64,000 bases of DNA, taken from positions 2,279,691-2,343,690 of the forward strand of contig NC_047078.1 of assembly GCF_902459465.1 (NCBI RefSeq). The letters run 5' to 3'. Each line of letters opens with the position of its first letter. Positions within the stretch are counted from its first letter, which is position 1. Source of the stretch: Asterias rubens. Lineage: Eukaryota; Echinodermata; Asteroidea; Forcipulatida; Asteriidae. Made by a program: the position numbers and the translations under genes. Positions 1 through 11,187 of this stretch are shown here, in pieces. Below the pieces are notes generated by a model. It did not search any database and was not told the origin of the DNA. It worked only from the letters and a program-made list of their open reading frames with translations.

Positions 1-3000
1 CCTACATGCTGCGGCTATGATGGGATATACAGAGGCCGTCAAGGTAAGGCCAAGGGCACCAAGGCATTTAACCGATCTATGAGGAAATTGTAAATTTCTA
101 CTGGAACCTTTCAAGGGCACCAAGGCAATGACCAGGGGGCATGGAGGCAATATTTGTGTTATTTAAGACTTAATTTTAATTTTAACTGTCAATGTAATTA
201 ATTTTTTAGCATAATTTGTTTAGCTTTTGTATGCTTTTGTTAGTGTGTTTGTTGTTAATTGGTTGCTTTATTATTTGCCTTTTGTTTTTTGTAAAGCGCA
301 TTGGTGTTTCTTTCAGTTATGAAATGCGCTATATAAGAATTAGCTATTATTATTTATTATTTATTTTGTTCACTGTTAACCATTCTATAACCAGTTTTTA
401 GTTGTTCTGACGTTTGTTTCGATGAATGAAACCGAAACGAAATAAAATGGAGTTTACATAATGTGAAAGAACAACTGGTACTTTTTTCGTCAGTTTTGAT
501 TTAAGTTTAATCTTAGACCATTACGATTGTTTGTTATAAAAAGAGTTTCTGTTTTCTCAGCAAGAAACTATAAATAAACAGTGAACTTGAGGGTACAACC
601 ATGTGTAAATCTCTTTTGTGTGAGAGATTTTAAAGGCAGTGGACCCTATTTGTAATAACTCAAAAATAGTTTTTAGCATAAAAACTTACTTGGTAACGAG
701 TAATGGAGAGCTGTTGATTGTATTTAACATTGTGAGAAACGTAATTTTCGAAAAATAAGTAATTTTCCACTAACTTGATTTCGAGACCTCAGAATTAAAA
801 TTTGACGCCTTGAAATCAAGCATCTGAAAGCACACAACTTCGTGTGACAAGGGCATTTTTTCTCTCATTTTTATCTCGCAACTTCGACGACCAATTGAGC
901 TCAAATGTTCACATGTTTGTTATTTTATGCATACAATATGTTGAGAAACACGAAGTGAGAAGACTGGTCTTTGACAACTACCAATAGTGTCCAGTGTCTT
1001 TAACTATTTATTTATAGTTTCTTCTTACTTATCCACACCATGCCGAGCTCCAAACAATACTTACTTTCGTTCTATTTTCTTGTTGCTTTTTTTAGACCAT
1101 CATCCGTTGTATGACATATAGCCGATGCAGCTTCCTGGAGTTCAGTGCATTATTTGACCAAACCAACTTTGACGGTAAGTTTGATGAGGTTGCATGTCTG
1201 TATGCTTCTTTTTTACAAGGGCAAGGGCACCACTGTATTTTCTCCTTGGTAAGGGGCACCTAAAGCCCCTTTCACACGAGAGCAATTTAGCAAGGGTCCC
1301 TTGCTAAATTGTAGCATGGTTGTAAGATTTTACAAAATGCACCTCGTGTGAAAGGACAATAATTTTTTGGAGTGTCCAGGGTCCCTTGTCAAATCTTGTC
1401 CAACATTGCTACATTTTGTCAGAGGTCTGGACCTACGACAAAATCTTACACTAGCAGAAGTTTTGACCAAGGACGTGGGCTACAACATCGTGTGAAAGGA
1501 ACCCTTGTTTATTGAACGACGTCCTAGGTGAAAATGCCCATACAGCGCATGCTATTGTGGTGCTATCTTGTCCAACTATGGTGATCAGGATTACCAATTC
1601 GTCATATCATTCTCATGTCGCACAAGGGTTGTTAGTTTTTTAACTTTGCAGTGGGAAAGCTCACAAAATCTGTCACGCATGGTGATAACAAATAAACAAT
1701 CCACGCTCGTCTTGCAATTATACTTAACCTGATTTGTTTTTAATCTCTTTATCGTTGCAGGTAAGACTGCCCTGATGGTTGCCATCGAGGCACACAGCGA
1801 ATCAGTCAATTGTGCAGAGGTAGTCAGAGTGCTTCTTATGAGCAACGCCAACCCTATGATCCCAGTAAGTAATAATAATAATAATAATAACCAGTTTTTA
1901 TATAGCGCTTTTCACACCCGAGGGCTTCTCAAAGCGCTTCTGACATTATTACCTCTGGTCACTGGGCCTTAAATCATTCCTTAAACCATCTCAACTCCCT
2001 GGGGAGTATACAGCCTGTGTGACAATTGTATGCGCTACTCGGCTAAACCAATCACAAGAACCATCTCTGCCCTCACAGGTACCTATTTACCCCTGGGTGG
2101 AGAGAAGCAATTATAGTTAAGTGTCTTGCCCAGGGACCGGGTGTCACGACTGGGATTCAAACCCACACTCTGCTGAACAGAAACACCAGAGCTTGAGTTC
2201 CATGCTCTTATCCACACGGCACTGACACCCAAGTGTCGTCATAATCAAATCAGTCTCCTCTAAAAAAAGAGTCTGCCCCAACCTTGCTTCACCCTTCGAC
2301 CTTAAGATAAAAATTGTCCATGTGCACCTTGGGTACATAGATGAAAGGTGTGGCCCTTAAGAAATATCCATAGGATTGGAACTGCCTCTAGCTACCGGGC
2401 AACCCGGTGGGCTAGTTAGTATGGCACCTCTAGAATTGTAAAGGTTTGTATCCCACCCGAGTAGTATACTTTTTCACAGAACTCGGGAAAGTAATGAGTG
2501 AACAGTGCTAACACACATCGGTGTATATGGGTAAAACCAAAAATTCATATGACTATTTTTATTCTGATCTTTCAGGATGACCAGAGCGGTAAGACCGCCC
2601 TCCATTACGCCGTGGAACTTCAGAAGATGGACTTGATCGCTATCCTGTTAGATGTGTGTCAGGACACCAGTAAACTGGTCAACGCCAAGATGTACAACGG
2701 AAACACCGCCCTCCATCTTATCGTTGGGCGGTGCATACCAGAGGCCCACATCCTTCATATCGTAGGGGCGTTAATGAGTAGGGGCGCCAATGTCAGCATC
2801 AGTAATGACGCTAACGAGAAACCGTGCGACTTGGTCCGCCGTGAACATTGTCAGGTATGTGTTCGTTTGCTCATCTGGGCTCGATTTCATTAAGCCCGTC
2901 AGCACGAAAAACTTGCTAAGCACACTCACACACTCGGTCGCCCACAGGCGAGCTCGAGTATGACTTTTCAAAGTAACTCGGTCTGGCATAAGAAGCGTCA

Positions 3001-4537
3001 AAAAGTCCTAATTACAAAACAGGTTACCAGCCAAAATCCCATTAACTTATTAACTGGTGCCCAAATCAGTTTTTGCTGAGCACAGATACTTGCTAAGCAC
3101 AGAAAAGTCTTGCTGAACAGAAACAGTTTACCAGCCAAATTTCCATTAAGTTAACATTGTTGTGACTGGTGTCCCACTTATAGTTTGCTGAGCACAGAAA
3201 CTTTTTAAAGCAGTATATTCGACTTAACAGCTTAACAAAATTGGGCCCTGAAGGTTGCTACATTAAAGAAACATGTTGCCTTGGATCGGTCGAGTTGGTC
3301 TATGAAAAGCATTTGCAACCGTTTGGTATAAATCGCATATGATTAGAAAGATATTTTAAAAGTAGAATATAATGATCCACACAAGTATCACTCGAAATTG
3401 CGTGGTTTTCCTTTTACCTCGTCGACTAACACCGATCGGCCATTTATGGGAGTCAAATTTTTGACTCTCACAAATGGCCGATCGTGTTAGTTCGCAAAGT
3501 AAAAGGAAAACAAGGTTACAAATGCTTTTCAAAGACCAACTCGACCGATCCAAGGCAACGTGTTCCGTTAAGTTAGCGTGATACTTTTCCTACTTGAGTC
3601 TGATATCCAATTTGTTCTGCTCTTTCGAAAAATCAGAAAACTGTTGTTAAAGACCCTATTGGTAATTGTCAAAGACCAGTCTTCTCATTTGCTGTATCTC
3701 AACATATGCATAAAATAGCAAACCTGTGAAAATTGGAGCTCAATTGGTTGTCGAAGTTGCGAGATAAAAATGAAAGAAAAAATACCCTTGTCACACGAAG
3801 TTGTGTGCTTTCAGATGCTTGATTTTGAGACCTCAAAATCTAATTCTGAGGTCTCTAAATCAAATTCTTGGAAAATTACTTATTTCTCAAAAACTATGTC
3901 ACTTCAGAGGGAGCCGTTTCTCAAAATGTTTTATACTACCAACCTCTCCCAATTACTTGTTACCAAGTAAGGTTGTATGCTAATAAATATTTTGAGTAAT
4001 TACCAAACGTGCCCACTGCCTTTAGTAAGATTGAAAGAGTCTATTAAAGGCACTGGACACTATTGGTATTTACTCAAAATAATTATTAACATAAAAACTT
4101 ACTGGGTAACAAGCAATGGAGAGCTGTTGATAGTACAAACCATTGTGAGAAACGGCTCCCTCTGAAATGACATAGTTTTTTGAGAAAGGGGTAATTTCTC
4201 ACTAAAATATTACAAAACTTCAGGCCTAAAGCTCTCAATTATGCGTCTGAAAGCACACAAATTTGCACTACTTGCAGGTACTTATTTTTTTCATTATTTT
4301 CTTGCAACTTTGATGACCACTTGAGTCCAACCTTTCACAGATTTGTTTATTTATGCATATGTTGGGATACACCAAGTGAAAACACTGGTCTTTGACAATT
4401 ACCAACTTGACCAAAGGTATCCATTGCCTTTAAGTTAACTTGAGAATAACACCAAGAGTGGAGGGTTAATTTGTGATCTCGTTCTGTTTTTCCAGGTCAA
4501 ACATCAGCTCCACGGCCGTGAACATCACAAGCGGTAA
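1..4537 (+). CDS. NF-kappaB inhibitor zeta/delta-like ankyrin protein (3' part of gene)
   Basis: Five exons join in frame: 1-43 (cut by the window edge), 1096-1174, 1761-1864, 2576-2854 and 4496-4537 with stop TAA. The protein part reads as ankyrin repeats: LHAAAMMGYTEAVK, then GKTALMVAIEAHSESVNCAE, GKTALHYAVELQKMDLIAIL, and YNGNTALHLIVGR followed by GALMSRGANVS. It ends in a short basic tail, VKHQLHGREHHKR. The pattern GKTALHxAVE, about 30 residues, YNGNTALH, then NEKP is typical of the nuclear IkappaB proteins (IkappaB-zeta, IkappaB-NS, Bcl-3), which bind NF-kappaB dimers and tune transcription in innate immunity. The N-terminal part lies outside the window, so zeta and delta cannot be told apart. 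The second exon encodes a cysteine-containing stretch that does not look like a standard ankyrin helix pair; it may be a loop insertion. Splice sites are canonical. Confidence 0.8.
290..362 (+). repeat. SINE 3' tail
   Basis: The block GTAAAGCGCATTGGT through GAAATGCGCTATATAAGAAT, followed by ATT-rich sequence, matches the 3' end of the full SINE copy at 37993-38332. It lies in the first visible intron of the ankyrin gene. The upstream stretch at about 100-145 (AATGACCAGGGG) also resembles the body of that copy. Confidence 0.6.
630..1003 (+). mobile_element. Family A MITE copy (TTAA ends)
   Basis: It starts TTAAAGGCAGTGGACCC and ends with CCAATAGTGTCCAGTG and a degenerate TTAA. The interior carries the family A marks: CACACAACTTCGTGTGACAA, ACTTCGACGACCAATTGAGC and GAGAAGACTGGTCTTTGACA. 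It is non-coding and sits in an intron of the ankyrin gene. Confidence 0.7.
1268..1506 (+). mobile_element. Small inverted-repeat element with TTTCACACGA ends
   Basis: The ends CCCCTTTCACACGAGAGC and CATCGTGTGAAAGGAACCC are inverted repeats. Internal stretches (ATTTTGTC, CAAGGGTCCCTTG) also recur in inverted form. It has no coding capacity, so it is a non-autonomous DNA transposon of unknown superfamily. Confidence 0.55.
1870..2229 (-). repeat. tRNA-Leu-like SINE, reverse orientation
   Basis: The right end (2142-2229), read on the minus strand, is a tRNA-like head with GTGTCAG at the start, a B box GGTTTGAATCCCAGTC and a terminal GTGACAC. The body carries CACCCAGGGGTAAATAGGTA and the end reads into TTATTATTATT. 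It is the same family as the copy at 37993-38332, which lies in the opposite orientation. Pol III boxes A and B are recognisable but the head no longer folds as a clean tRNA. Confidence 0.7.
2375..2560 (+). repeat. SINE-like repeat, second family
   Basis: It contains CTAGCTACCGGGCAACCCGG, a tRNA-like head, and then CAGAACTCGGGAAAGTA and CAGTGCTAACACACATCGGT. The same body recurs at about 26015-26240, 32070-32305, 33300-33385, 41220-41290, 41985-42040 and 56180-56240. It ends just before the acceptor of the 2576 exon. Confidence 0.6.
2885..3250 (+). mobile_element. Family E inverted-repeat element, partly duplicated
   Basis: It begins TTTCATTAAGCCCGTCAGCA and ends near TTGGGCCCTGAAGG. It holds several CTTGCTAAGCACA and GTTTACCAGCCAAA blocks in tandem, the usual interior of family E. 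Cleaner copies are at 20592-20836, 39659-39856 and 47635-47826. Confidence 0.5.
3263..3571 (+). mobile_element. Family C palindromic MITE
   Basis: This is a near-complete fold-back of about 300 bp. The left end TTAAAGAAACATGTTGCCTT and the right end AAGGCAACGTGTTCCGTTAA are inverted. The centre is GGAGTCAAATTTTTGACTC flanked by CGGCCAT and ATGGCCG. It has no coding capacity. Confidence 0.75.
3647..4023 (-). mobile_element. Family A MITE copy
   Basis: It runs from TTAAAGACCCTATTGGTAAT to CGTGCCCACTGCCTTTA. Interior marks are TCACACGAAGTTGTGTGC and GAGACCTCAAAATC. It is in reverse orientation relative to the copy at 630 and lies in the last intron of the ankyrin gene. Confidence 0.7.
4044..4433 (+). 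mobile_element. Family A MITE copy, divergent interior
   Basis: The ends TTAAAGGCACTGGACACTAT and CATTGCCTTTAA are family A. The middle differs from other copies (CAGGCCTAAAGCTCTC), so it is a subfamily also seen in part at 40140-40190. It begins 20 bases after the previous copy ends. Confidence 0.65.
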
Positions 4538-7500
4538 AAGCAAATCTTACTCGCAAGAGGACGACGACTCGACAGAAGTACGCAGGGTTGTTCTGTGAAG
4601 CTTGCGTCTTTTTTACTTTCGTCCACCTGTTTTAGACAGGCGCTCCAGAGTCGCGCTGAACTAAATTCTGAATTAAGTACATGAAAAGCTTGACGTCTGA
4701 AACAGTATTGGTTTTAAATGTAACATTTTTAAAGATACATGATTTTAGTAGAATTTGTGCAGAGAAACTAATATTTGTAAAGGATGCCTTTTTTTACTTG
4801 ATTATAATTAGTAATTTTAAATTCCCATTATTCTTGGGACAATCAAATGATTAGCTACCACAATGTCAAAGGTCATTCTTTTTTGTAAATATGATGACAT
4901 CATCCATATTTAATTATTATATTTGTGTATCTGTACTTGTGTGTTTACCACCCCTTATAGCAGTTGAATTTTCGTTATATTGTATACTACATTATAAGAC
5001 ATTTTGTATAAATTTATTACAAGGGTTTACAATGTGTTTTTATTTTAAAATCGTTAAATTTTTTCTTTTAAATTGTTGAGGTGCCTAAGACATAAATATG
5101 GTTTTAATTTTTAAGATTGTTTGATTTTACAAGAATCAAGATATTTTTTAGTTCTTGAGTCGGCCAATTTTCAAAGATCTCAAATTGATAAGAACATAAT
5201 CCGTCCGTAGTCCCCCAGTGCCTTCACATTTTCTCGAAAGATGCAAACTTGCCATCACAGAGATGAAAAGTCCAATTTCATAGAGCTGCTTAAAGGCAGT
5301 GGACACTATTGGTAATTACTCAAAATAATTATAAGCATAAAATCTTACTTGGTAATGAGTAATGGGGAGAGGTTGATGGTATAAAACATTGTGAGAAATG
5401 AGTTTGATTTCGAGACATCAGAAAGCACACAACTTCGTGTGACAAGGGTGGTTTTTCTTTCATTATCTCGCAACTTTGCCGACCGATTGAGCTTACATTT
5501 ACACAGGTTTGTTATTTATGCATATGTTGAGATACACCAAGTGAGAAGACTGGTCTTTGATAATTACCAATATTGTCCAGTGCCTTTAAGCAGAGAATAT
5601 TGCTTTTTAAACAATTGTATGTTATTAACAGAAATCAGCAGGATACCAGTCTCTAATGTTACATGTGACATAGTTGTTTGGCTGGTAATCTAATTCTAGT
5701 AAGCATTATGTTGTTGTGCTTAGCTACTCTTTTGTGCTTTAAGCCGTTCTATGAAATTAAGCCCAGACCTTCAGATATCTATTTGAAATGATTTTGAGAG
5801 TCTGAAAATCTCTAAAATGTAACATTCTGTTCGTTTTGAAAGCTTCATTTCCACACCCAAAGGAAATTGTTACATTTTTAAAGGAATGTTAAATGTTTAT
5901 ACAATTTTTATCCCTAGGGAAAGTTGGCAAACTGATTTCCATAATATTACCTCGAAAGGAAAAAAAAACAGTTGGCCAATTGGCTTCCAAACACATCCCC
6001 TATCTTTGCTCCTTACTGCACCCAATTTCTGCTAGATGCTAATCAGTTTAATGCCAAGCCAAAAATTAGCAGGATACCAGTCAAAGATGGTGCATTTGAA
6101 ATGGTGTTTTGGCTGGTAACCTTGTTCCAGTAGGCATAGTTTTGTTGTTCTTAGCTACTTTTTATGCTTTTAAAAAGGTGATTCAGGAAACCAGCACTAA
6201 TGGGAGCAGTTTCCAGGTTTCAATTTTTGTATCAACTTCGCAAATCTATTTTTTAAAGAATTTATCGTAAAAATTTTCAAAACTTAAATTGATTGGTTGT
6301 TTTTATGACCACATATATTTAAATTTTAATATTTGATTATCCTTTGAATGTATAGATAGTTTTGAAGTTTTGAATCATTGCATGCGATTTCTAACATTAT
6401 CACGTAATTATTTGTCTAGTAACAACTTTTTTAATGATTTTTATTTATACATTATGAACTTTTAAACTTATCTTTCGAATTATTTTAAGGTAACTTTTGG
6501 TAGAGGTAAAAGTTTACTAATTGTAAATACATTATAATGGGGAGCTTATTTTGAAGATTGGATAAAAATCTTTTGAGAAAATATTCGCTTGAAGCTCAGA
6601 AGTTTCACTGGACCAGAAATATTGTTGCTGGGCATAAAATATTTCTAAAATATAATATTTTGCTGAACTTTTAGGAGCTGGTGTAGAATTGAGAAGTTTG
6701 GATGTAGTTGGTTGTCGTAGTAACTCTTTTGAAATGTTTGGAAAAGATCTTAACTGCTGGACTTAATAGAACTTACATGAATTTGTTCTTGCATTGTAAC
6801 TTGGTCTTTAATTTTATCAAGATATGGTTAAAAGTGCTTGTTTGAATCAGTAACGTATATCTCCTGTGTAAATATTAAACATTAGTAGTAGCATTTATGC
6901 AACATCTAATAAATTTGATAATATTGGTTCTTCAAAAACCTGCAACATTTAATACTTTTACTATAAAGTGTGCCGTAAAAATGCTGTATAGTTATCGATA
7001 TTATAATCACTTTAATTTAAATAATTTTCATATTTAACTGTTTTAACAATCAATGTTACTACATCATTGTAAAAGGTAAAATAATTATAAGTTGATTGGC
7101 GTCATCTACCTGTTGCAAGTCGATAAACCAGAAAGTGACGATCATTTTTGTATAAGGAAAGGAATTTGGCCAAACAACTGCCCCTTCAAAAGTTTACCAT
7201 AGACGTCGTAATAGAAGTGCCATTTGCAAAATAAAAATGTACTTGCCCTTTCATAGATGGGAAGAGGAAAATATAATTGTATGAAAAATATTTTTATATA
7301 ATAAACAATTAGATCAAACTTTGGATAAACCATCTAGATTGGGTAATTTATATATTGTGACTGAAGTGATAGTCTTTCCACCCTAAACCAACGCTAGGTC
7401 TTTTTGAATAAAATGATTTTTTTTTTTTTTAAAGTAGCCTACAGTACTTAGATGGTTTTAAGTCTGCTTTTTAAGACAAAGTAAGTACTACTGTAACTTT

Positions 7501-7545
7501 AACTGTACTGAATAAAATATTGCAAAAATAAAGTTGTGTATAAAT
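4538..7545 (+). other. Probable long 3' UTR of the ankyrin gene
   Basis: No open frame or splice pattern is visible. The stretch is AT-rich and ends with stacked polyadenylation signals (AATAAAATATTG and AAATAAAGTTG near 7513-7533). It holds a family A copy at 5290-5589 and family E fragments near 5690-5766 and 6055-6180. AT-rich ATTTA runs are frequent, which would fit an unstable inducible mRNA, but the end of the transcript is inferred. Confidence 0.4.
5290..5589 (+). mobile_element. Family A MITE copy, internally shortened
   Basis: The ends are TTAAAGGCAGTGGACACTAT and AATATTGTCCAGTGCCTTTA. The interior lacks the palindromic GAGACCTC arm present in full-length copies. It lies in the inferred 3' UTR. 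Confidence 0.7.
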
Positions 7546-7559
7546 TGTTGTCTTATTTC

Positions 7560-8340
7560 TGCTGTTTATTTAGGCAAATGTTAAAGGTAGGGTCATAGAT
7601 TGGTTGGGGTGGCATTCGACATATGACAAGCTCTACAACATCGGCCTACAACATGATCAGGCTGTTCGTGCTGCCTAGAATCGGCCTGGATGGCAAAAAC
7701 TTGTAGTCACAGCGTCTTGAGCTGAGTTCGGTCCGAGTAGTGTCAACTATAGACGATGTGACCTCTGACATCACTCGAAAACATGATTCGCGCGCATACC
7801 GCCGCGCAAAACCTTCGTGTTTTGGCCGCCAGCTAGAAAGTACACAAAATCTTACCATGACTACGCATCTTTTTGCCCGGCGAAACATGACTTGGACAGT
7901 GTTTTGTCAACAGAGGGTGGTTTGAATGTAAACATAGGTCACATCGTCTATATAGGGTCTATTATTTCACTAAACAACTCTACAACTGGTCACCAACCCA
8001 TGGGAAAACAGACGAGGGCGCCCTAGGACATCATGGTAAAATGTAATCCAGAGGGACCTCTCCAGACTGGGCACTGAGTCGTTTGTGGAGGAGGTAGAAG
8101 TGGCAGCTCAAGATCGGTCTATTTGGAAGCTTCTCACCAGTCAGGCACCCAGTGCAGAAAGGCATGACGCTAACCGATGATAATGACGGTGGCAACCTGC
8201 CAAAGGTCTCTGAGAAAATCAAGTCAAGACATCTCTAACTTCAGCCTTGCTGGGCACTCTGTCAGGCATCCGGAGCTATCATTATTGTTTGGATCGGGAG
8301 TAATTACCAAAGGTAAACCCCTCCTAAAAAGCACTTAAAC
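7560..8340. other. Intergenic stretch between ankyrin gene and TEN1
   Basis: No supported gene. It includes an inverted pair, ACTATAGACGATGTGACCT near 7746 and AGGTCACATCGTCTATATAG near 7936, enclosing about 190 bp, consistent with a small transposon. The part closest to 8340 is probably the 3' UTR of TEN1. Confidence 0.4.
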
Positions 8341-9509
8341 TCATGTCTGCATACTCCCAGCTGCATCGTTCGTCTCTCTACTCTTAAAAAACTTTCTCTG
8401 TGCATCTAAAGCCTTATTGTACATTGCCACATCCATGCCATCCACACATCGTACAACTCTGGCCCTTAGGATAGGTTGGTGATTTGACGATGCAGAGTCA
8501 AGCTCCCCAATAAACTGGAAGACAGAGCCTGGTCTGGCATGAAATGGTTCGATGAAACGAGTATCCAGTAGAAAGCGCTGATTGTGCTGACGGTCAATGC
8601 TGCATAGGGTCGCTCGTTGCTTTACACAGTCGTATGTGTCTAATCTGAAATGAATTTATGAAGAGAAGGTGTGTATGTACCTTCAGTAATTACAAAAGTA
8701 ACATGGCATTAAAACAAACTTATGAATAATAGATTTATAGTAGACCATGCATGTTTAACGTACAGCAGCGTTATCATTTCATTTCAAAGTAAGATGGTTA
8801 CGGAAAAAAAATATATATCCCACAAAATTTGAACCTGAGAAACGCTTATACTGTCAGACACATTTCTCAGATTGCGTGTTCAAATTATTACGCTTTACCA
8901 CAGACAGAAATACATATATGTCCAATGAAGTTGGGCTAGCCACTCAATAAGGTTTATCGCGAATAGCAAAGTATCAAGAGAGGGCGCTGTTGAACCCACA
9001 CAAAGGTATAGGCGTTGCGTGCGCGAGTTGTAGAAACTGCATAGAAACCGCCCCATATTCCTTCCCACAATGCATTGCGTTTCTGAATCGCGATAAACCT
9101 TATTTACTGGGCTAGCTTTGCGATGATGAGTTTCCTTTTAGTTTTTGGGGTATCATTTCAATACAGCCATTTTGTTGTTTATCTCCATGCCACCAAAGCG
9201 AGGCTAGAAGGACAAATAGTCGGATCCCTTTTTGTTAATACAATGAGTATCAATATTGTTCATGATGATGCACTCGAGTCGAGTCAGGTAACACCACCTG
9301 CCACTCACACAGTGAATGTCGGTCGAGATCGTTTTATCACAACATGGAGGACCTCCATGATCACAACAACGAAACAGAGTAAAAACGATTCGTCAAAAAC
9401 GCACTTACTTAGCAATCAAACGTACAGCCTTCCCGGTGAGCTGTGAAGCACTGTCGATAACTTCTTGGAGCTTCATTATCTCTGCACTCTCTGGAAGGTT
9501 CCACGCCAT
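8341..9509 (-). CDS. TEN1: CST complex subunit TEN1
   Basis: Two exons on the minus strand, 9509-9409 and 8644-8341, join in phase 2 to give 134 residues ending in TGA. The start ATG at 9509 opens MAWNLPESAEIMKLQEVID; an upstream in-frame ATG at 9611 would add 34 residues that do not look family-like. Family matches are QRATLCSIDRQHNQRFLLDT, IEPFHARPGSVFQFIGELD and LRARVVRCVDGMDVAMYNKA. In TEN1 the corresponding blocks form a small OB fold (human protein 123 residues). TEN1 binds STN1 and, with CTC1, forms the complex that protects telomeric single-stranded DNA and recruits polymerase alpha-primase for C-strand fill-in. The second exon has no internal ATG start, so simple ORF scans miss it. 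Donor GTAAGT and acceptor TTTCAG are canonical. Confidence 0.85.
8932..9117. mobile_element. Inverted-repeat element in the TEN1 intron
   Basis: GGGCTAGCCACTCAATAAGG continuing into TTTATCGCGA is mirrored by TCGCGATAAACC and TTATTTACTGGGCTAGC. The interior has AGAGGGCGCTGTTG. It is non-coding and about 185 bp long. Confidence 0.65.
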
Positions 9510-9655
9510 CTTTGACCACCGACACTTTTTGATGAAGAAACTACGGCAAGTCGACTTGACTGGCGCAAAATGTTTCGGTTCGAGATCTGTGTACTTTCCA
9601 ACTATTGCCACTTGGTGGCGCTAGCACGCTTTTTGGACTTTCTCATCTGCACCAC
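9510..9655. promoter_or_regulatory. Possible bidirectional promoter between TEN1 and a divergent exon
   Basis: Only 146 bases separate the TEN1 ATG from a plus-strand ATG at 9656. No TATA box is evident. Assignment rests on geometry alone and on the reality of the divergent exon. Confidence 0.25.
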
Positions 9656-9723
9656 ATGGCCACCCCAAAAAACAGACCAAGTTTGGAGTTGCACTCTGCA
9701 GAGTCTGAAGCGAGAGAGAAAAG
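9656..9723 (+). CDS. Possible first coding exon of an unidentified divergent gene
   Basis: CACCACATGG gives a good initiation context, then 22 codons read MATPKNRPSLELHSAESEAR and EK, ending AG in front of a GTATGT donor. I do not recognise the protein and found no matching second exon downstream, where the U4 array and repeats lie. It could be a genuine first exon with its remainder far away, or chance. It is charged and low in hydrophobic residues. Confidence 0.25.
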
Positions 9724-9879
9724 GTATGTCCATCCATGGTTTCCATTTTGTAAATTACAAACTTTGGCAAAGAGTAAAAGATCCTTTCAAATGTTATCAA
9801 AATCATTTCAACTCTAAAAGAATTCCATCTTTTAATTGATGGTAATTTGTCTTTGATTGAAAAGGAATACGGATTGGTA

Positions 9880-10242
9880 ATATTTTCAAAGACCATTCTT
9901 CTCACTTGGTGTATCTCATGCATAAAATAACAAACTTGTGAAAATTTGAGCTTGATTGGTCGTCGGAGTTGCGAGATAACTATGGAAGAAAAAACACCCT
10001 TGGCACACGAAGTTGTGTGCTTTCAGATGCTTGATTTCGAGACCTCAAAATAGTTCTAAACTTGAGGTCTCGAAATCAAATTTGTGGAAAATTACTTCTT
10101 TCTCGAAAACTGCTTCACTTCAGAGTGAGCCGTTTCTCACAATGTTTTATACTATCAACCTCTCCCAATTACTCGTTACTAAAAAATGAGGTTTTATGAT
10201 GAAAATTATTTTGATTAATTACCAATAGTGTTCACTGCCTTT
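9880..10242 (-). mobile_element. Family A MITE copy, left end degraded
   Basis: It carries CTTCTCACTTGGTGTATCTC, CACACGAAGTTGTGTGC, paired GAGACCTC/GAGGTCTC arms and the end GTGTTCACTGCCTTTAA. The TTAA at the left end is not clear. Confidence 0.65.
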
Positions 10243-10378
10243 AATGCGGTTCAAGTACTGGGCCTATCGGTTTTATTTGCTGTCATCCATTATAATAATT
10301 ATTTCAAGAATCAGAAAGTTATATTGAAAACTTATTGCACGGTATTTATAAGGCCGAGACATTGGCCAGGATTAGCCC

Positions 10379-10424
10379 AATAAATCGGTCCAATCCACTC
10401 CGTATTGGATTGGACCGATTTATG
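10379..10424. repeat. Short perfect hairpin
   Basis: AATAAATCGGTCCAATCCA and its complement TGGATTGGACCGATTTAT flank a few loop bases. The wider context GGCTAGCC suggests the core of a small fold-back element. There is no T-run after it, so no terminator is claimed. Confidence 0.6.
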
Positions 10425-10882
10425 GGGCTAGCCAGGATGGGAGATGGTGGTGAGATGTGAGATGTGTTATTTGGATGGGCCATTTTGTCTGCACAATGAA
10501 ATTGCCACTGTCGGATTTGTTATTGTCTTTTATTGATTAAAAGAAAAAGAACAAAAATAAAGTTTGTAAGGATGGCTTGCGGGCCGGGGGAGTTGGGGGG
10601 GGGGGGTATTTCTCTAAACTCAGCTCTGGTAATCATCATAACAAAATTATGGTGTACATCCATTTACTCTTAACATTATGATTAGTTCCTCAAAATTATT
10701 GGTCGATTCCATGCCCCAAAGGACAAACTGCACCTTCTTTTGTGTCTTCCCTTGTTTGGGCGCACTCATCTGTAAAAGACGTTTAGCATACGTTAGGCAA
10801 ACGTCCACACACAATTTTGTTAGCACCGTATATACAACGGTGTACTGCTTATATCGTATGCATCATCAAACCAGTAAAGGGT

Positions 10883-11025
10883 ATCTTTGCGCAGAGGTGA
10901 TATCGTAACCAATGAGGTTTAACCGAGGTGCGATTATTGCTAGTTGAAAACTTATCCCAATACCCCGCAATGCCGACGTGAGATACCGTCGGCTTATGCA
11001 ATTTTTAGAAGTCTGATGGAGACTC
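10883..11025 (+). ncRNA. U4 spliceosomal snRNA, copy 1 (divergent)
   Basis: It starts ATCTTTGCGCAGAGGTGATA. The 5' stem-loop with the 15.5K-binding kink turn is kept (CCAATGAGG and CCGAGG), as are TTGCTAGTTGAAAACTT and the GACG/CGTC central hairpin. Differences from the other three copies: GCCGACGTGAGA in the central stem, TTTTTAGAAG after the Sm-type site, and a 3' hairpin reduced to GTCTGATGGAGAC. U4 pairs with U6 in the U4/U6.U5 tri-snRNP. A 3'-box-like ATAAAAAGTCAG follows. Its upstream block is shorter than in the other copies, so it may be weak or a pseudogene. Confidence 0.8.
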
Positions 11026-11187
11026 AATAATAAATAAAAAGTCAGAACAATTCAAAGTATGAAATAGCAGTTGACTTCTTCGTAATAATTATTACACTGT
11101 AATTCCTTTGGGAAATCACTTGTAAAACTGGTTACCCGGTGCCCGGTCTAACTAAAAAAAAAAAAAAAAAAAAACATAAGTGAACGG

